Positions 44,883 to 54,588 of a stretch of DNA of 64,000 nucleotides are shown here, piece by piece. Every line of letters begins with the position of its first letter. The first letter of the stretch is position 1. The DNA is from Flavobacterium anhuiense. GTDB taxonomy: Bacteria; Bacteroidota; Bacteroidia; Flavobacteriales; Flavobacteriaceae. The stretch spans positions 558,001 to 622,000 of the forward strand of contig NZ_JUIV01000001.1 of the NCBI RefSeq assembly GCF_004151235.1, read 5' to 3'. The translations under genes were made by a program, and so were the position numbers. Under the pieces are notes generated by a model. It was given only the letters and a program-made list of their open reading frames with translations. It did not search any database and was not told where the DNA came from.

Positions 44883-45674
44883 ATGTCAGAAAATTTAGTA
44901 GTACCAACAATGGCAGAAATGCTTGCCGAAGGAAAACAGCCAGAAGTTTTGTTTTGGGTAGGTTGCGCAGGAAGTTTTGATGATAGAGCAAAAAAAATTA
45001 CCAAAGCGTTTGTGCGAATTTTAAATCGTACCAATGTTTCTTTTGCAGTTTTAGGTACAGAAGAGAGTTGTACTGGTGATCCTGCAAAGAGAGCTGGAAA
45101 TGAATTTTTGTTTCAAATGCAAGCCATGATGAATATCGAGGTTCTGAATGCTTATGAAGCAAAAAAAATTGTTACAGCTTGTCCGCATTGTTTTAATACT
45201 TTAAAAAATGAATATCCAGAATTAGGTGGAAACTATGAAGTTATTCATCATACTGAATTTTTGAAGTCATTAATTGATGATGGAAGATTAACTGTAGAAG
45301 GCGGACAGTTTAAAGGGAAAAAAATTACTTTCCATGATCCTTGTTATTTAGGAAGAGCAAATAAAGTTTACGAAGCGCCAAGAGATTTAATTCAGAAATT
45401 AGACGTTGAATTAGTCGAAATGAAGCGTTCTAAAGCAAACGGATTATGCTGTGGAGCTGGAGGAGCACAAATGTTTAAAGATGCTGAACCTGGAAACAAA
45501 GAAGTGAATGTTCTTCGTACAGAAGATGCTTTAGAAACTCAGCCAGATATTATTGCGGCTGGTTGCCCATTCTGTAACACGATGTTGACAGACGGAATTA
45601 AAAATAAAGAAAAAGAAGGTCAAGTTAAAGTTCTTGATGTTGCAGAATTAATTGCGAATGCGCAGGATTTGTAA
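44883..45674 (+). CDS. CCG-domain (Fe-S)-binding protein
   Basis: 263 residues with two CCG domains. The first includes VLFWVGCAGSFDDR and ACPHCFNTLKNEYP; the second includes ITFHDPCYLGR, GLCCGAGGAQMF and AGCPFCNTMLTDG. Such domains bind a noncubane [4Fe-4S] cluster in HdrB, GlpC, LutA and related proteins. It is the soluble partner of the membrane Fe-S protein upstream. GTG 44874 is also in frame, but ATG 44883 (MSENLVVPTMAEML) fits better and avoids the repeat. The substrate oxidised is unknown. Confidence 0.88.
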   Translation: MSENLVVPTMAEMLAEGKQPEVLFWVGCAGSFDDRAKKITKAFVRILNRTNVSFAVLGTEESCTGDPAKRAGNEFLFQMQAMMNIEVLNAYEAKKIVTACPHCFNTLKNEYPELGGNYEVIHHTEFLKSLIDDGRLTVEGGQFKGKKITFHDPCYLGRANKVYEAPRDLIQKLDVELVEMKRSKANGLCCGAGGAQMFKDAEPGNKEVNVLRTEDALETQPDIIAAGCPFCNTMLTDGIKNKEKEGQVKVLDVAELIANAQDL

Positions 45675-45677
45675 TCT

Positions 45678-45757
45678 GAGGTTCTAAGTTACTAAGATGC
45701 TAAGGTTCTAAGATTGAATCTTAAAAATCTAAAATCGACAATCTAAAATTTAAAATT
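45678..45757. repeat. CTAAGNTNCTAAG-type repeat patch
   Basis: TGAGGTTCTAAGTTACTAAG, then GATGCTAAGGTTCTAAG and several AAATCTAAAAT units, fill the gap before the next gene. A related patch lies at 63386-63416. Confidence 0.6.
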
Positions 45758-45760
45758 AAA

Positions 45761-46243
45761 ATGTATATACCTTTTGAAAATTTACCAGGTGAATCTAGAG
45801 TTTGGATTTACCAGTCTAACAGAAAATTTTCTGAGGAAGAGTTTTCTGAAATAGAAACTGATTTAAAAGCTTTTGTAGAACAATGGGCTGCGCATGGCAC
45901 AAGTCTTGAGGCTTCTTATTTGTTGAAGTATAACAGATTTATAATATTAGCTGTGAATCAAGATGTTCAAGCTGCAACAGGATGTTCTATAGATAGTTCA
46001 GTTGAGTTTATCCAAAGTTTAGAAAAGAAATATGACGTTGATTTATTAGATAAAATGAATGTCACTTTTAAACTTGGAGAGCATATTGCACACAAACCAT
46101 TAATTGATTTCAAGAAAATGGTTAAAGATAAAGCGGTAACGGCAAATACAATTGTATTTAATAATTTGGTTACCAATATCGAAGAATTTAACGAAGCTTG
46201 GGAAGTTCCTGCTGCTGACAGCTGGCACAGTAGATTTTTCTAA
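45761..46243 (+). CDS. Conserved Bacteroidota protein of unknown function
   Basis: 160 residues, soluble. It begins MYIPFENLPGESRVWIYQSN and includes FVEQWAAHGTSLEASYLL, TGCSIDSSVEFIQSLEKKY and a C-terminal WEVPAADSWHSRFF. Homologues are widespread in Bacteroidota and are often labelled ABC transporter ATPase. That label is not supported here, since there is no Walker A, signature or Walker B motif. It is last in the co-directional amidase, MCE and Fe-S run. The function is unknown. Confidence 0.8.
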   Translation: MYIPFENLPGESRVWIYQSNRKFSEEEFSEIETDLKAFVEQWAAHGTSLEASYLLKYNRFIILAVNQDVQAATGCSIDSSVEFIQSLEKKYDVDLLDKMNVTFKLGEHIAHKPLIDFKKMVKDKAVTANTIVFNNLVTNIEEFNEAWEVPAADSWHSRFF

Positions 46244-46327
46244 GAGTGTTTAAAGTATATTTAAAAGGCATGAAATTATAGATTTTGTGCCTTTTTTTAT
46301 GGTTTCAGGTTTCAAGTTTCAAGTTTG

Positions 46328-46360
46328 AAACCTAACAGGTTTTTAAAACCTGTTAGGTTT
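46328..46360. repeat. Perfect 16-bp palindrome, AAACCTAACAGGTTTT
   Basis: AAACCTAACAGGTTTT at 46328-46343, one T, then its exact inverse at 46345-46360. It is preceded by TTTCAGGTTTCAAGTTTCAA direct repeats. It lies between a plus-strand gene end and bshA and could also act as a terminator. Confidence 0.88.
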
Positions 46361-46488
46361 GGTTCAAATATTGTGATTTTTAAAAATATTTATCAACCAG
46401 AGTTAATCTAATTTTGTCAAAAATCTAACAATTTAAACGGTTAATTAAACGCTATTTTTGAGTATTTTCGTAGAATTAAATTTAATCC

Positions 46489-47634
46489 ATGAAAATAGCA
46501 ATCGTCTGTTATCCTACTTTTGGAGGTAGTGGTGTAGTAGCCACCGAGTTAGGTCTCGAATTAGCCAGAAGAGGACACGAAATACATTTTATTACATATA
46601 GTCAGCCAGTTAGATTGGCACTTTTGAATCCGAATGTTCATTACCACGAAGTAAATGTTCCGGAATATCCTTTATTTCATTATCAGCCTTACGAATTGGC
46701 TTTATCGAGCAAGTTGGTCGATATGGTGAAATTGTACAAAATAGAGCTTCTGCATGTGCATTATGCGATTCCGCACGCCTATGCAGGCTACATGGCAAAA
46801 CAGATGCTGAAAAATGAAGGTATAAATCTTCCGATGATTACAACACTTCACGGAACTGATATTACGCTGGTTGGAAATCATCCGTTTTACAAACCAGCGG
46901 TGACTTTTAGTATCAATAAATCCGATTATGTGACTTCGGTTTCTCAGAGTTTGAAAGATGATACTTTGAAATTATTCAAAATCAAGAATAAGATTAAAGT
47001 AATTCCGAACTTCATTGAGTTGGATAAAGTGAAGAAAGACCCAAATGCCCCTTGCCATCGTTATGTAATGGCCAATGAAAATGAGCGTATTATTACCCAT
47101 ATCAGTAATTTTAGAAAAGTAAAACGTATTCCAGACATCATTAAGATTTTCTACAATGTTCAGAAAGAAATTCCAGCTAAACTAATGATGGTTGGTGATG
47201 GACCTGAAAAAGAAAAAGCAGAAATGTTATGTCAGGAATTAGGGATTTTAGACAAAGTGATTTTCTTTGGGAATAGCCACGAGATTGATAAAATCTTATG
47301 CATGACCGACTTATTCTTGCTTCCTTCAGAAACTGAAAGTTTTGGTTTGGCAGCTTTAGAAGCAATGGCTTGTGGCGTTCCAGTAATTTCAAGTAACTCT
47401 GGAGGTTTGCCTGAAGTTAATTTTGATGGTTTTTCTGGATATTTAAGTAATGTAGGAAATGTTGAGGAAATGGCGCAAAATGCTTTGAAAATACTGAAAG
47501 ATGATGCTGTTTTAAATCAGTTTAAGGCTAATGCATTAGAAGTGGCAAGAAAATTTGATATTAAAAACATATTGCCTAAATATGAGGCTCTATACCAAAA
47601 AGCCGTTGATGATTACAAATTGGAAAAACACTAA
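46489..47634 (+). CDS. bshA: N-acetyl-alpha-D-glucosaminyl L-malate synthase
   Basis: A 381-residue GT4 glycosyltransferase for the first step of bacillithiol synthesis, joining UDP-GlcNAc to L-malate. The N-terminus MKIAIVCYPTFGGSGVVATE is the BshA hallmark. TTLHGTDITLVG and VTSVSQSLKDDTL follow, and the C-terminal donor site is FLLPSETESFGLAALEAMAC with the EX7E motif. Bacillithiol is a low-molecular-weight thiol of Firmicutes and some Bacteroidota. No bshB or bshC gene is visible in this window. Confidence 0.95.
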   Translation: MKIAIVCYPTFGGSGVVATELGLELARRGHEIHFITYSQPVRLALLNPNVHYHEVNVPEYPLFHYQPYELALSSKLVDMVKLYKIELLHVHYAIPHAYAGYMAKQMLKNEGINLPMITTLHGTDITLVGNHPFYKPAVTFSINKSDYVTSVSQSLKDDTLKLFKIKNKIKVIPNFIELDKVKKDPNAPCHRYVMANENERIITHISNFRKVKRIPDIIKIFYNVQKEIPAKLMMVGDGPEKEKAEMLCQELGILDKVIFFGNSHEIDKILCMTDLFLLPSETESFGLAALEAMACGVPVISSNSGGLPEVNFDGFSGYLSNVGNVEEMAQNALKILKDDAVLNQFKANALEVARKFDIKNILPKYEALYQKAVDDYKLEKH

Positions 47635-47649
47635 TTTAAAAGGATAAAA

Positions 47650-48075
47650 ATGAAAAAAGTAATTTCTGTTTTAGCGGTTTTTGTTTTGGTTTCATGCGGA
47701 GTGAAGAAGGTTGAAAATTCAAACGCATCGCTGTATGAGGTTTTGACAACGCAGTCTGACGGTGGTGGGAATATTAAATTTTTCGAAATTTTGACGGAAC
47801 CAAATGAAATCAAAATGCTTGAAAATGATCCGAATTTGGCTCATAAAATGAAAGATCCGGATGTTCAAGATTATAATTATGTAATTCTGAATATGGGTGA
47901 AAAAAATACAAGCGGTTATACCATCGATGTTGAAAAGGTGGAAGAAACAGATAAAAATATCATCATAACTGTAAAAGAAAACAATCCTCCAAAAGATGCA
48001 ATGACCCTGCAGGTGATTTCATATCCTTATACGGTTGTAAAAATCCATTCTAAGAAAGAAATTATTATTAAATAA
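47650..48075 (+). CDS. PrcB-like lipoprotein
   Basis: 141 residues. The lipoprotein signal is MKKVISVLAVFVLVSCGVKK, with lipobox LVSC. The C-terminal part (about 70-140; YNYVILNMGEKNTSGYTIDV, PPKDAMTLQVISYPYTVV) resembles the PrcB C-terminal domain, named from the Treponema dentilisin complex. A role in stabilising a surface protease is family-based only. It follows bshA by 15 bases and may be cotranscribed. Confidence 0.75.
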   Translation: MKKVISVLAVFVLVSCGVKKVENSNASLYEVLTTQSDGGGNIKFFEILTEPNEIKMLENDPNLAHKMKDPDVQDYNYVILNMGEKNTSGYTIDVEKVEETDKNIIITVKENNPPKDAMTLQVISYPYTVVKIHSKKEIIIK

Positions 48076-48097
48076 AATTTATAAAGGGAAGGCTTTA

Positions 48098-48164
48098 ACT
48101 CCGCTCAGTCTGATATTGATTGTTTTTTGGAAGCGATTCCAAAGTTTGTCAGACTGAGTGGAGT
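48098..48164. repeat. Palindromic repeat, ACTCCGCTCAGTCTGA family
   Basis: Arms 48098-48113 (ACTCCGCTCAGTCTGA) and 48149-48164 (TCAGACTGAGTGGAGT) pair with one mismatch across a 35-base loop that holds a smaller GGAAGCGATTCC hairpin. Confidence 0.8.
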
Positions 48165-48203
48165 CGAAACCCTTTTTTAATTTTTTTTTGAAAGCCATAA
48201 AAA

Positions 48204-48230
48204 AAGCCTGTCGCTTTAAACGACAGGCTT
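48204..48230. terminator. Bidirectional terminator
   Basis: AAGCCTGTCG (48204-48213) pairs perfectly with CGACAGGCTT (48221-48230), flanked by A and T runs. It lies between the convergent PrcB-like and outer-membrane genes. Confidence 0.9.
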
Positions 48231-48258
48231 CTTCTTACAATTATTTTTTAATTTTATT

Positions 48259-48756
48259 TTAGAATCTAAATTTGACACCTAAACCAACGTCAAATCCGAA
48301 ATTGTCATCATCATAATAACCTGAACCAATTTCTGGTCTTGCGTCTAATGATAAAGTAAGCGGCACTTCTTTAAATCTATATTCAATACCGATATCACCA
48401 GCAGCAAAAACATAAGTTCCACTATCATTATATCTGTAATTATTGTTGTAGTAATCGTGATCCCAAGCAGCTAGTCCTCCTCCGACACCAGCATACCAGT
48501 TAAATCCTCCTTCAATGTTCCAAACCCATTGATAAAGAGCAACTCCTTTAATTGCATCTACATCTCTGCTGTTTCTCCATCCCAAATCGAATTCAAGTCT
48601 GTTTTTTTGACTTAATCCTAATTGATATGATATTTCTCCCCCAAATCCGTTATTGTCTCCCAGACGTAATCCTAAAGCGTGTTTCGAAATTTCTTGTGAT
48701 TGAGCCGTAAATGCTAAACCAAGAAGCATAATGGCAGATAATAGTATCTTTTTCAT
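48259..48756 (-). CDS. Small outer-membrane beta-barrel protein
   Basis: 165 residues. The signal peptide is MKKILLSAIMLLGLAFTAQS. About eight amphipathic strands follow, for example GFGGEISYQLGL, NRLEFDLGWRN and DIGIEYRFKEVPLTLSLDAR, and the protein ends in GLGVKFRF with a terminal Phe, the usual barrel insertion signal. Length and strand count suggest an OmpX/OmpW-size 8-stranded barrel. No function beyond outer-membrane location can be given. Confidence 0.82.
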   Translation of the reverse strand: MKKILLSAIMLLGLAFTAQSQEISKHALGLRLGDNNGFGGEISYQLGLSQKNRLEFDLGWRNSRDVDAIKGVALYQWVWNIEGGFNWYAGVGGGLAAWDHDYYNNNYRYNDSGTYVFAAGDIGIEYRFKEVPLTLSLDARPEIGSGYYDDDNFGFDVGLGVKFRF

Positions 48757-48895
48757 AAAAATGGTAAATTAAATTTTTTCAAATGTATTATTACAGTCAA
48801 ATACAAAACGTATAATATTTTTGAAAATTGTTACATAATTTACATTTTTCTAAATTTTGACAGTTAAAATTCTTAAAAAGCTCTTTGTAAGGCTT

Positions 48896-49717
48896 TTATT
48901 TTAGTATTATTGATGAAATTAGCTGGGAAGTAAGAATGTCTTCCATTTCTAGGAGATTTTCTTCTTCTGCAAAATTGCTGGCCTTGTAAGAAAACAGTTT
49001 CCATCGCTTTTTATGATATTCTAAAGCAGTTAAATTTTCTACCCAGTCTCCAGAATTAAGATATAAAGTAGAACCGTGTTTGTTTTCTTTAGTCATGATT
49101 TTTGGTTCATGAATGTGACCGCAGATCACATAATCGTAATTTTTTTCGATAGCAAGATCAGTTGCAGTAGTTTCAAAATCTGAAATGAATTTTACTGCTT
49201 TTTTAACGCTTGCCTTTATTTTTTTGGAAAAAGAATAAGGTTCGCGGCCTAACTTTGATAAACACCAATTTACAAATCGGTTCATTAAGATTAAATAATC
49301 ATAACCCAATCCGCCCAGTTTTGCAATCCATTTTGAATGCTGAACTGAGGCATCGAACACATCTCCGTGAAAAATCCAGGCTTTTTTATCATCTAATTCT
49401 AAAACCAATTTATCAACCAGAGCAAAATTTCCCATATTCATATCGCTGAATTTCCTAAGAATCTCATCGTGATTTCCAGTAATATAATACACTTTTGTTC
49501 CTTTAGAAGCCATCCCGATAATACGCTGAATAACGCGTAAGTGTGCTTTTGGAAAATAAGACTTACGAAACTGCCAAGCATCAATTATATCGCCGTTTAA
49601 AACTAAAGTTTTTGGTTTAATGCTTGAAAGATAGTTGTTTAGTTCTTTAGCGTGACTTCCGTAAGTTCCTAAATGGACATCAGAAAGAATGACCAATTCG
49701 ACATTTCTTTTTTTCAA
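48896..49717 (-). CDS. UDP-2,3-diacylglucosamine diphosphatase-like phosphoesterase
   Basis: 273 residues, calcineurin-like fold. The five metal motifs are ILSDVHLGTYG, LVLNGDIIDAW, YITGNHDEILR, WIFHGDVFDASVQ and YVICGHIHEPKI, in the spacing of LpxH. LpxH splits UDP-2,3-diacyl-GlcN to lipid X in lipid A synthesis. The C-terminal KYDY region allows membrane association. The only reasonable start is TTG 49717; no in-frame ATG lies nearby. An LpxG/LpxI-type substitution elsewhere is possible, so LpxH activity is likely but not certain. Confidence 0.85.
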   Translation of the reverse strand: MKKRNVELVILSDVHLGTYGSHAKELNNYLSSIKPKTLVLNGDIIDAWQFRKSYFPKAHLRVIQRIIGMASKGTKVYYITGNHDEILRKFSDMNMGNFALVDKLVLELDDKKAWIFHGDVFDASVQHSKWIAKLGGLGYDYLILMNRFVNWCLSKLGREPYSFSKKIKASVKKAVKFISDFETTATDLAIEKNYDYVICGHIHEPKIMTKENKHGSTLYLNSGDWVENLTALEYHKKRWKLFSYKASNFAEEENLLEMEDILTSQLISSIILK

Positions 49718-49906
49718 TTTTTTCTTGATTTGAAGTTTTACAAATGAAAGAAAGTCTGTGAAATCTGACTTTATTAAAAGGTTATTAAAAAGAGGATAAT
49801 TTTACCAAATTGTGATTTTTATCCCATTTAATGTTTCGTTAATAATACCAGTTTTAAATTTTTTAATTTAATTCATAAAACTTACATTTGCTCAAAACAA
49901 AACACA

Positions 49907-50965
49907 ATGGCAGGAAACAGCTTCGGCACACTATATAAAGTAACTACATTTGGAGAATCTCACGGTGAAGCTTTAGGCGGAATTATCGACGGATGCCCTC
50001 CAGGAATACAATTAGATTTTGAAGCAATTGAAGTAGATATGGCTCGCAGAAAGCCTGGACAATCAGCAATTGTAACACAGAGAAAAGAGCCAGACGCGGT
50101 TCAGTTTCTATCAGGAATATTTGAAGGAAAAACAACTGGAACTCCAATTGGTTTCATTATTCCAAATACCAATCAAAAATCAGACGATTACTCTCATATA
50201 AAAGATAATTACAGACCAAGCCACGCTGATTATGTTTATGATAAGAAATATGGTTTTCGCGATTATCGCGGTGGCGGAAGAAGTTCTGCAAGAGAAACAG
50301 CAAGTAGAGTAGTAGCAGGTGCAATTGCAAAACAAATGTTGCCTGAAATCAAAATCAATGCTTATGTTTCTTCTGTTGGTCCAATTCATTTAGATACACC
50401 TTATCAGGAATTGGATTTTTCTAAAATTGAAAGCAATCCAGTGCGTTGTCCAGATGAAAAATCTGCAGCGATTATGGAAGAATATATTCGTGATATTCGT
50501 AAGCAGGGAGATACTGTTGGCGGTGTTGTAACTTGTGTAATTCAGAATGTTCCAGTTGGCTTGGGAGAACCAGTATTTGATAAGCTTCATGCAGAGTTAG
50601 GAAAAGCAATGCTTTCTATTAATGCAGTAAAGGGTTTTGAATACGGAAGCGGTTTTTCAGGTTCTGAAATGAAAGGAAGCGAACATAACGATTTATATAA
50701 CGCAGACGGAACAACAAAAACAAATCTTTCTGGTGGAATCCAAGGAGGTATCAGCAACGGAATGGATATTTATTTCAGAGTTGCTTTTAAACCTGTTGCA
50801 ACTATCATGCAGACTCAGGATTCTTTAGATAATAAAGGTAACATTACACCAATGACAGGAAAAGGACGTCATGATCCGTGTGTAGTGCCTCGCGCAGTGC
50901 CAATCGTAGAAGCGATGGCAGCAATTGTTTTGGCAGATTTTTATTTAATCAACAAAACATATTAA
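49907..50965 (+). CDS. aroC: Chorismate synthase
   Basis: 352 residues. It forms chorismate from EPSP with reduced FMN, the last shikimate step. The signatures are [19 protein letters not shown], then [20 protein letters not shown], and near the C-terminus [29 protein letters not shown] box at 49883-49890 is a candidate -7 element 17 bases before the ATG. It is followed by a transporter gene in the same direction. Confidence 0.97.
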   Translation: MAGNSFGTLYKVTTFGESHGEALGGIIDGCPPGIQLDFEAIEVDMARRKPGQSAIVTQRKEPDAVQFLSGIFEGKTTGTPIGFIIPNTNQKSDDYSHIKDNYRPSHADYVYDKKYGFRDYRGGGRSSARETASRVVAGAIAKQMLPEIKINAYVSSVGPIHLDTPYQELDFSKIESNPVRCPDEKSAAIMEEYIRDIRKQGDTVGGVVTCVIQNVPVGLGEPVFDKLHAELGKAMLSINAVKGFEYGSGFSGSEMKGSEHNDLYNADGTTKTNLSGGIQGGISNGMDIYFRVAFKPVATIMQTQDSLDNKGNITPMTGKGRHDPCVVPRAVPIVEAMAAIVLADFYLINKTY

Positions 50966-51017
50966 TAAAAGGTAAGACAGTGAGGGTCTTATATTTTAAT
51001 AATCAAAAAATAATTTA

Positions 51018-52280
51018 ATGCAAGAAGTTACAGAAACTAAAAAAACATCATTTCTTTCGGGATTAACAGGGCAGATTATAATTGCAATGGTTCTAGGAGC
51101 CATTTTAGGAATTATATTGCACAATACCATTTCGCCAGAAGCAGCACAGGCGTTTAGCGGGAAAATAAAAATGTTAGCCACTATCTTTATTCGTTTGGTG
51201 CAAATGATTATTTCTCCATTAGTTTTTTCTACTCTAGTAGTTGGGATTGCAAAATTGGGAGATATTAAAACTGTGGGAAGAATTGGAGGAAAAGCTATTG
51301 GATGGTTTTTTACAGCTTCGTTTATTTCTCTTTTAATTGGATTGTTTTATGTAAATATTCTACAGCCAGGAGTTGGTTTAAAACTCGAACATGTTGATAT
51401 GGCAGCGGCTTCTGAAGTTACAGGAAAAACACAAAACCTGTCTTTTGATAATTTTGTTGAGCATATCGTGCCAAAAAGTATTATCGAAGCAATGGCGACT
51501 AATGAGATTTTGCAGATTGTAGTTTTCTCTATTTTCTTCGGACTGGCAGCAGCTTCTCTAGGAGATACAGTAAAGCCAATTATTGGTGCTTTCGATAAAC
51601 TTTCTCATATTGTTCTGAAAATGGTAAACTACGTAATGAAATTTGCGCCAATTGGAGTTTTTGGTGCTATTGCAGGTGTGTTTGCTATACGTGATGCAGA
51701 AGAGTTGGTAATTACTTACTTTAAATTTTTCGGATCGTTTTTAATTGGTATCAGTACTTTGTGGGTTATTTTGATTGCCATAGGATATATTTTCCTTAAA
51801 GGAAGAATGACCGAACTGTTAAGACGTATTACAGGACCTTTGGCAATTGCTTTTGGAACAACAAGTAGTGAAGCTGTATTTCCAAAATTGACTGAAGAAT
51901 TAGAAGGTTTTGGTGTAAAAGATAAAATTGTTTCTTTTATGCTTCCTCTTGGATATTCGTTTAACCTTGACGGAAGTATGATGTACATGACATTTGCGAG
52001 TATTTTTATTGCTCAATTCTACAATGTGCATTTAGATTTAGGAACACAAATGGCAATGCTTTTAGTTTTAATGCTTACGAGCAAAGGTATTGCTGGAGTA
52101 CCAAGAGCAAGTTTGGTTGTAGTTGCTGCAACGTGCGGTATGTTTGATATTCCAATTGAAGGAATTGCATTAATTCTTCCTATTGATCATTTCTGCGATA
52201 TGTTTAGAAGTGCAACTAATGTATTAGGAAATGCGTTAGCAACTTCTGTTGTTGGACAATGGGAGAGTGATAAAGAATAA
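51018..52280 (+). CDS. Dicarboxylate/amino acid:cation symporter (DAACS)
   Basis: 420 residues with about eight transmembrane helices and two re-entrant hairpins. The HP1 serine motif is AIAFGTTSSEAVFPKL and the TM7 sodium site is SFNLDGSMMYMTF. TM8 has PIDHFCDMFRSATNVLGNA, with the Asp and Arg that select substrates, and here an Arg suggests acidic substrates. It imports glutamate, aspartate or C4-dicarboxylates with Na+ or H+. It is 52 bases after aroC and has its own terminator. Confidence 0.95.
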   Translation: MQEVTETKKTSFLSGLTGQIIIAMVLGAILGIILHNTISPEAAQAFSGKIKMLATIFIRLVQMIISPLVFSTLVVGIAKLGDIKTVGRIGGKAIGWFFTASFISLLIGLFYVNILQPGVGLKLEHVDMAAASEVTGKTQNLSFDNFVEHIVPKSIIEAMATNEILQIVVFSIFFGLAAASLGDTVKPIIGAFDKLSHIVLKMVNYVMKFAPIGVFGAIAGVFAIRDAEELVITYFKFFGSFLIGISTLWVILIAIGYIFLKGRMTELLRRITGPLAIAFGTTSSEAVFPKLTEELEGFGVKDKIVSFMLPLGYSFNLDGSMMYMTFASIFIAQFYNVHLDLGTQMAMLLVLMLTSKGIAGVPRASLVVVAATCGMFDIPIEGIALILPIDHFCDMFRSATNVLGNALATSVVGQWESDKE

Positions 52281-52334
52281 ATAGAAAAACTGAGAATTTA
52301 ATTTTTTTCTTAGTTATTGAAATAGTATTTGACA

Positions 52335-52368
52335 AGCTGTATTTTTTTATGAAATACAGCTTTTTTTT
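52335..52368 (+). terminator. Terminator of the symporter gene
   Basis: AGCTGTATTT (52335-52344) pairs with AAATACAGCT (52352-52361) and is followed by a long T run. Confidence 0.9.
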
Positions 52369-52404
52369 ATTTTAAAGTGTATATTTGATCAAACTAGCCG
52401 ATTA

Positions 52405-54588
52405 ATGCCCCACAGACGGATTTTTTTACTACTATTTTTGATTCTGAATTGCTTTGCCATTTCAGCAATTGCGCAATCTAATTGTAATCTCGATCCTAAA
52501 ATTGAAAAGAATGTGAAGAAAGCGCTTTTAAATTTTAGAGAATCCAACTTCGAAAAATCACTCATCTATTCCAGAGTCGCTCTAAATGCTGCAACGGCAA
52601 TAAAAGATTATTGCCTTACTGCTCGTTCTTATAATATTATAGCTGCCAATTATAACGAATTGGAAGAGTATGATAAAGCCATTTTTTTCTATAAAAAAGG
52701 TTTGTATTATGCTAATAAAACTACTAACGATTCCTTAAAATGTAACCTTTATAATAATTTGGGAAACATGTATTGTTTTGGAAAAGAACAATTTGATGAA
52801 GGAATTCGTAGTTATAAAAAGGCAGTAGCTTATGCTTTGAAAATAAATGATTTAAAAGAGGTTTATTTTACAAACGTAAATATTGCATGGGCTTATTTTG
52901 ATATTGGAAATTACAATCAGGGATATCTCTTTTTGAAGTATGTAAACAGTACTAAAGTAAAGTATAATGACCAATCAACAGAGGTTATTGTGGCCATGTT
53001 AAATGGTATTTACTCTAGCTATAAAAATGATAATAAAGCAGCCAATGCTTATTTTTTGAGTGCTATTGAATCAGGCAAAAAATGTCAGGAGAAAATAGAT
53101 TTGTCACGTGCTTATTTAGAATATTCACATTTTTTAAATAAAACCAACAGGCATAAAGAAGCGTACGATGCACTTGTTAAACATTATGATATTTCAGATA
53201 ATTTATATGATGTTAAGAAAATTAAAAAGGCCTCTCAAGCTGGTTTAAGTCTAGAATTGGACGAATATAAGAGACAGATTGATAAAGTTGAGGGAGAAAA
53301 AGTAGAGCAATCTCAAAGTTTAAGGAAATCAAAAATCATTGTAATTCTTTTTATTTTGATTTCTCTTATCCTTTTAATTTTGATTATTACGTTAATAAAG
53401 AATATTAGATACAAGAAAAAACATAATTTAGAGCTTCTTAAAGCAAAAGAAATTGCAGAGGAAGCCTCTTTGCTCAAAACTCAGTTTATATCAACTATAA
53501 GCCACGAATTACGTACGCCACTTTATGGAGTTGTTGGAATTACCAATATGCTGCTCGAAGAGCATAAAGAAATCTCAAGAAGTCAGCATTTAAGTTCGCT
53601 TAAATTTTCTGCCAGATATTTACTGTCTCTTGTAAATGATATTCTGCAGATTAATAAAATTGAAGAGAATAAAATTGTACTTGAAAACCTGACTTTCAAT
53701 ATTTCTGACGAAATTACGGTAATCAAAAATTCGCTTTCTTTTCTTTCGCAGAAGAACAATAATAGAATTTCTACCAATATCGACTCAAATATTCCTGAAT
53801 ATTTAATTGGAGATAAACTGCGTCTAGCTCAGATTTTAATGAATTTGGTAAGTAATGCATTAAAATTTACTAAAGACGGACAAGTTGAAATTAATGTAAA
53901 GTTAAATAAAGTAGAAGGAAAACTGTATTATTTAGATTTCTTAATTAAAGATGACGGAATCGGAATTGCAGTTGCAGATCAGAATAAGATTTTTGAAAAA
54001 TTTGTGCAAGTTGGTAGACGAGATGAGGATTATCAAGGTACTGGTTTAGGGCTTAGCATTGTAAAAAGATTGCTTGGACTTTTTGGAAGCACCATTACTT
54101 TGGATAGTGATATTGGAAAAGGAACTGCATTTTCGTTTACAATTGCCTTTGAGCACGATTTAGCAAAAACGAAAAGCATCATCGATGAAATTGAAGTTGA
54201 CTTGACTTCAAGCGAAGTTTATAAAATTTTAGTTGTTGAAGACAACTTGATTAATCAGCTTGTGACGAAAAAGATTATCGAAAAGAATAATTATTCTTGT
54301 AAAGTAGTTGATGATGGTTTTGCAGCGCTTAAAATTTTAGAAGACGAAACGTTTGATTTGATTTTAATGGATATCAATATGCCTTTAATGAATGGATTTG
54401 AAACGACGAAAAGAATACGTCTTCAAGGTATTGAAACTCCAATTGTTGCCTTGACTGCTTTTGATAAAGATGAAATTACAGATGAAGCTATTTCTTCTGG
54501 AATGAATGATATAATCATTAAACCTTTTGAACCGGTTAAATTATTCAAGATAATCAATTTTCTTATAAACGAAAAAAACGCTGTTTAG
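52405..54588 (+). CDS. TPR-containing hybrid sensor histidine kinase
   Basis: 727 residues. The signal peptide is about 1-23. TPR repeats follow in the periplasm (about 30-280; ARSYNIIAANYNELEEYDKA). One transmembrane helix spans about 309-332. The HisKA domain has phospho-acceptor H367 in ISHELRTPLYG. The HATPase domain is about 465-585 (N-box NLVSNALKF, G-boxes DDGIGI and GTGLGLSIVKR). The C-terminal receiver domain (about 606-722) has D613, phospho-acceptor D656 in LMDINMP and K706. Signal and partner are unknown; no response regulator gene is adjacent. Its stop overlaps that of the helicase gene by 4 bases. Confidence 0.93.
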   Translation: MPHRRIFLLLFLILNCFAISAIAQSNCNLDPKIEKNVKKALLNFRESNFEKSLIYSRVALNAATAIKDYCLTARSYNIIAANYNELEEYDKAIFFYKKGLYYANKTTNDSLKCNLYNNLGNMYCFGKEQFDEGIRSYKKAVAYALKINDLKEVYFTNVNIAWAYFDIGNYNQGYLFLKYVNSTKVKYNDQSTEVIVAMLNGIYSSYKNDNKAANAYFLSAIESGKKCQEKIDLSRAYLEYSHFLNKTNRHKEAYDALVKHYDISDNLYDVKKIKKASQAGLSLELDEYKRQIDKVEGEKVEQSQSLRKSKIIVILFILISLILLILIITLIKNIRYKKKHNLELLKAKEIAEEASLLKTQFISTISHELRTPLYGVVGITNMLLEEHKEISRSQHLSSLKFSARYLLSLVNDILQINKIEENKIVLENLTFNISDEITVIKNSLSFLSQKNNNRISTNIDSNIPEYLIGDKLRLAQILMNLVSNALKFTKDGQVEINVKLNKVEGKLYYLDFLIKDDGIGIAVADQNKIFEKFVQVGRRDEDYQGTGLGLSIVKRLLGLFGSTITLDSDIGKGTAFSFTIAFEHDLAKTKSIIDEIEVDLTSSEVYKILVVEDNLINQLVTKKIIEKNNYSCKVVDDGFAALKILEDETFDLILMDINMPLMNGFETTKRIRLQGIETPIVALTAFDKDEITDEAISSGMNDIIIKPFEPVKLFKIINFLINEKNAV

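Noticed and set aside
45761..46243. ABC transporter ATPase label for this conserved protein
   Set aside because: No Walker A, signature or Walker B motif is present in its 160 residues.
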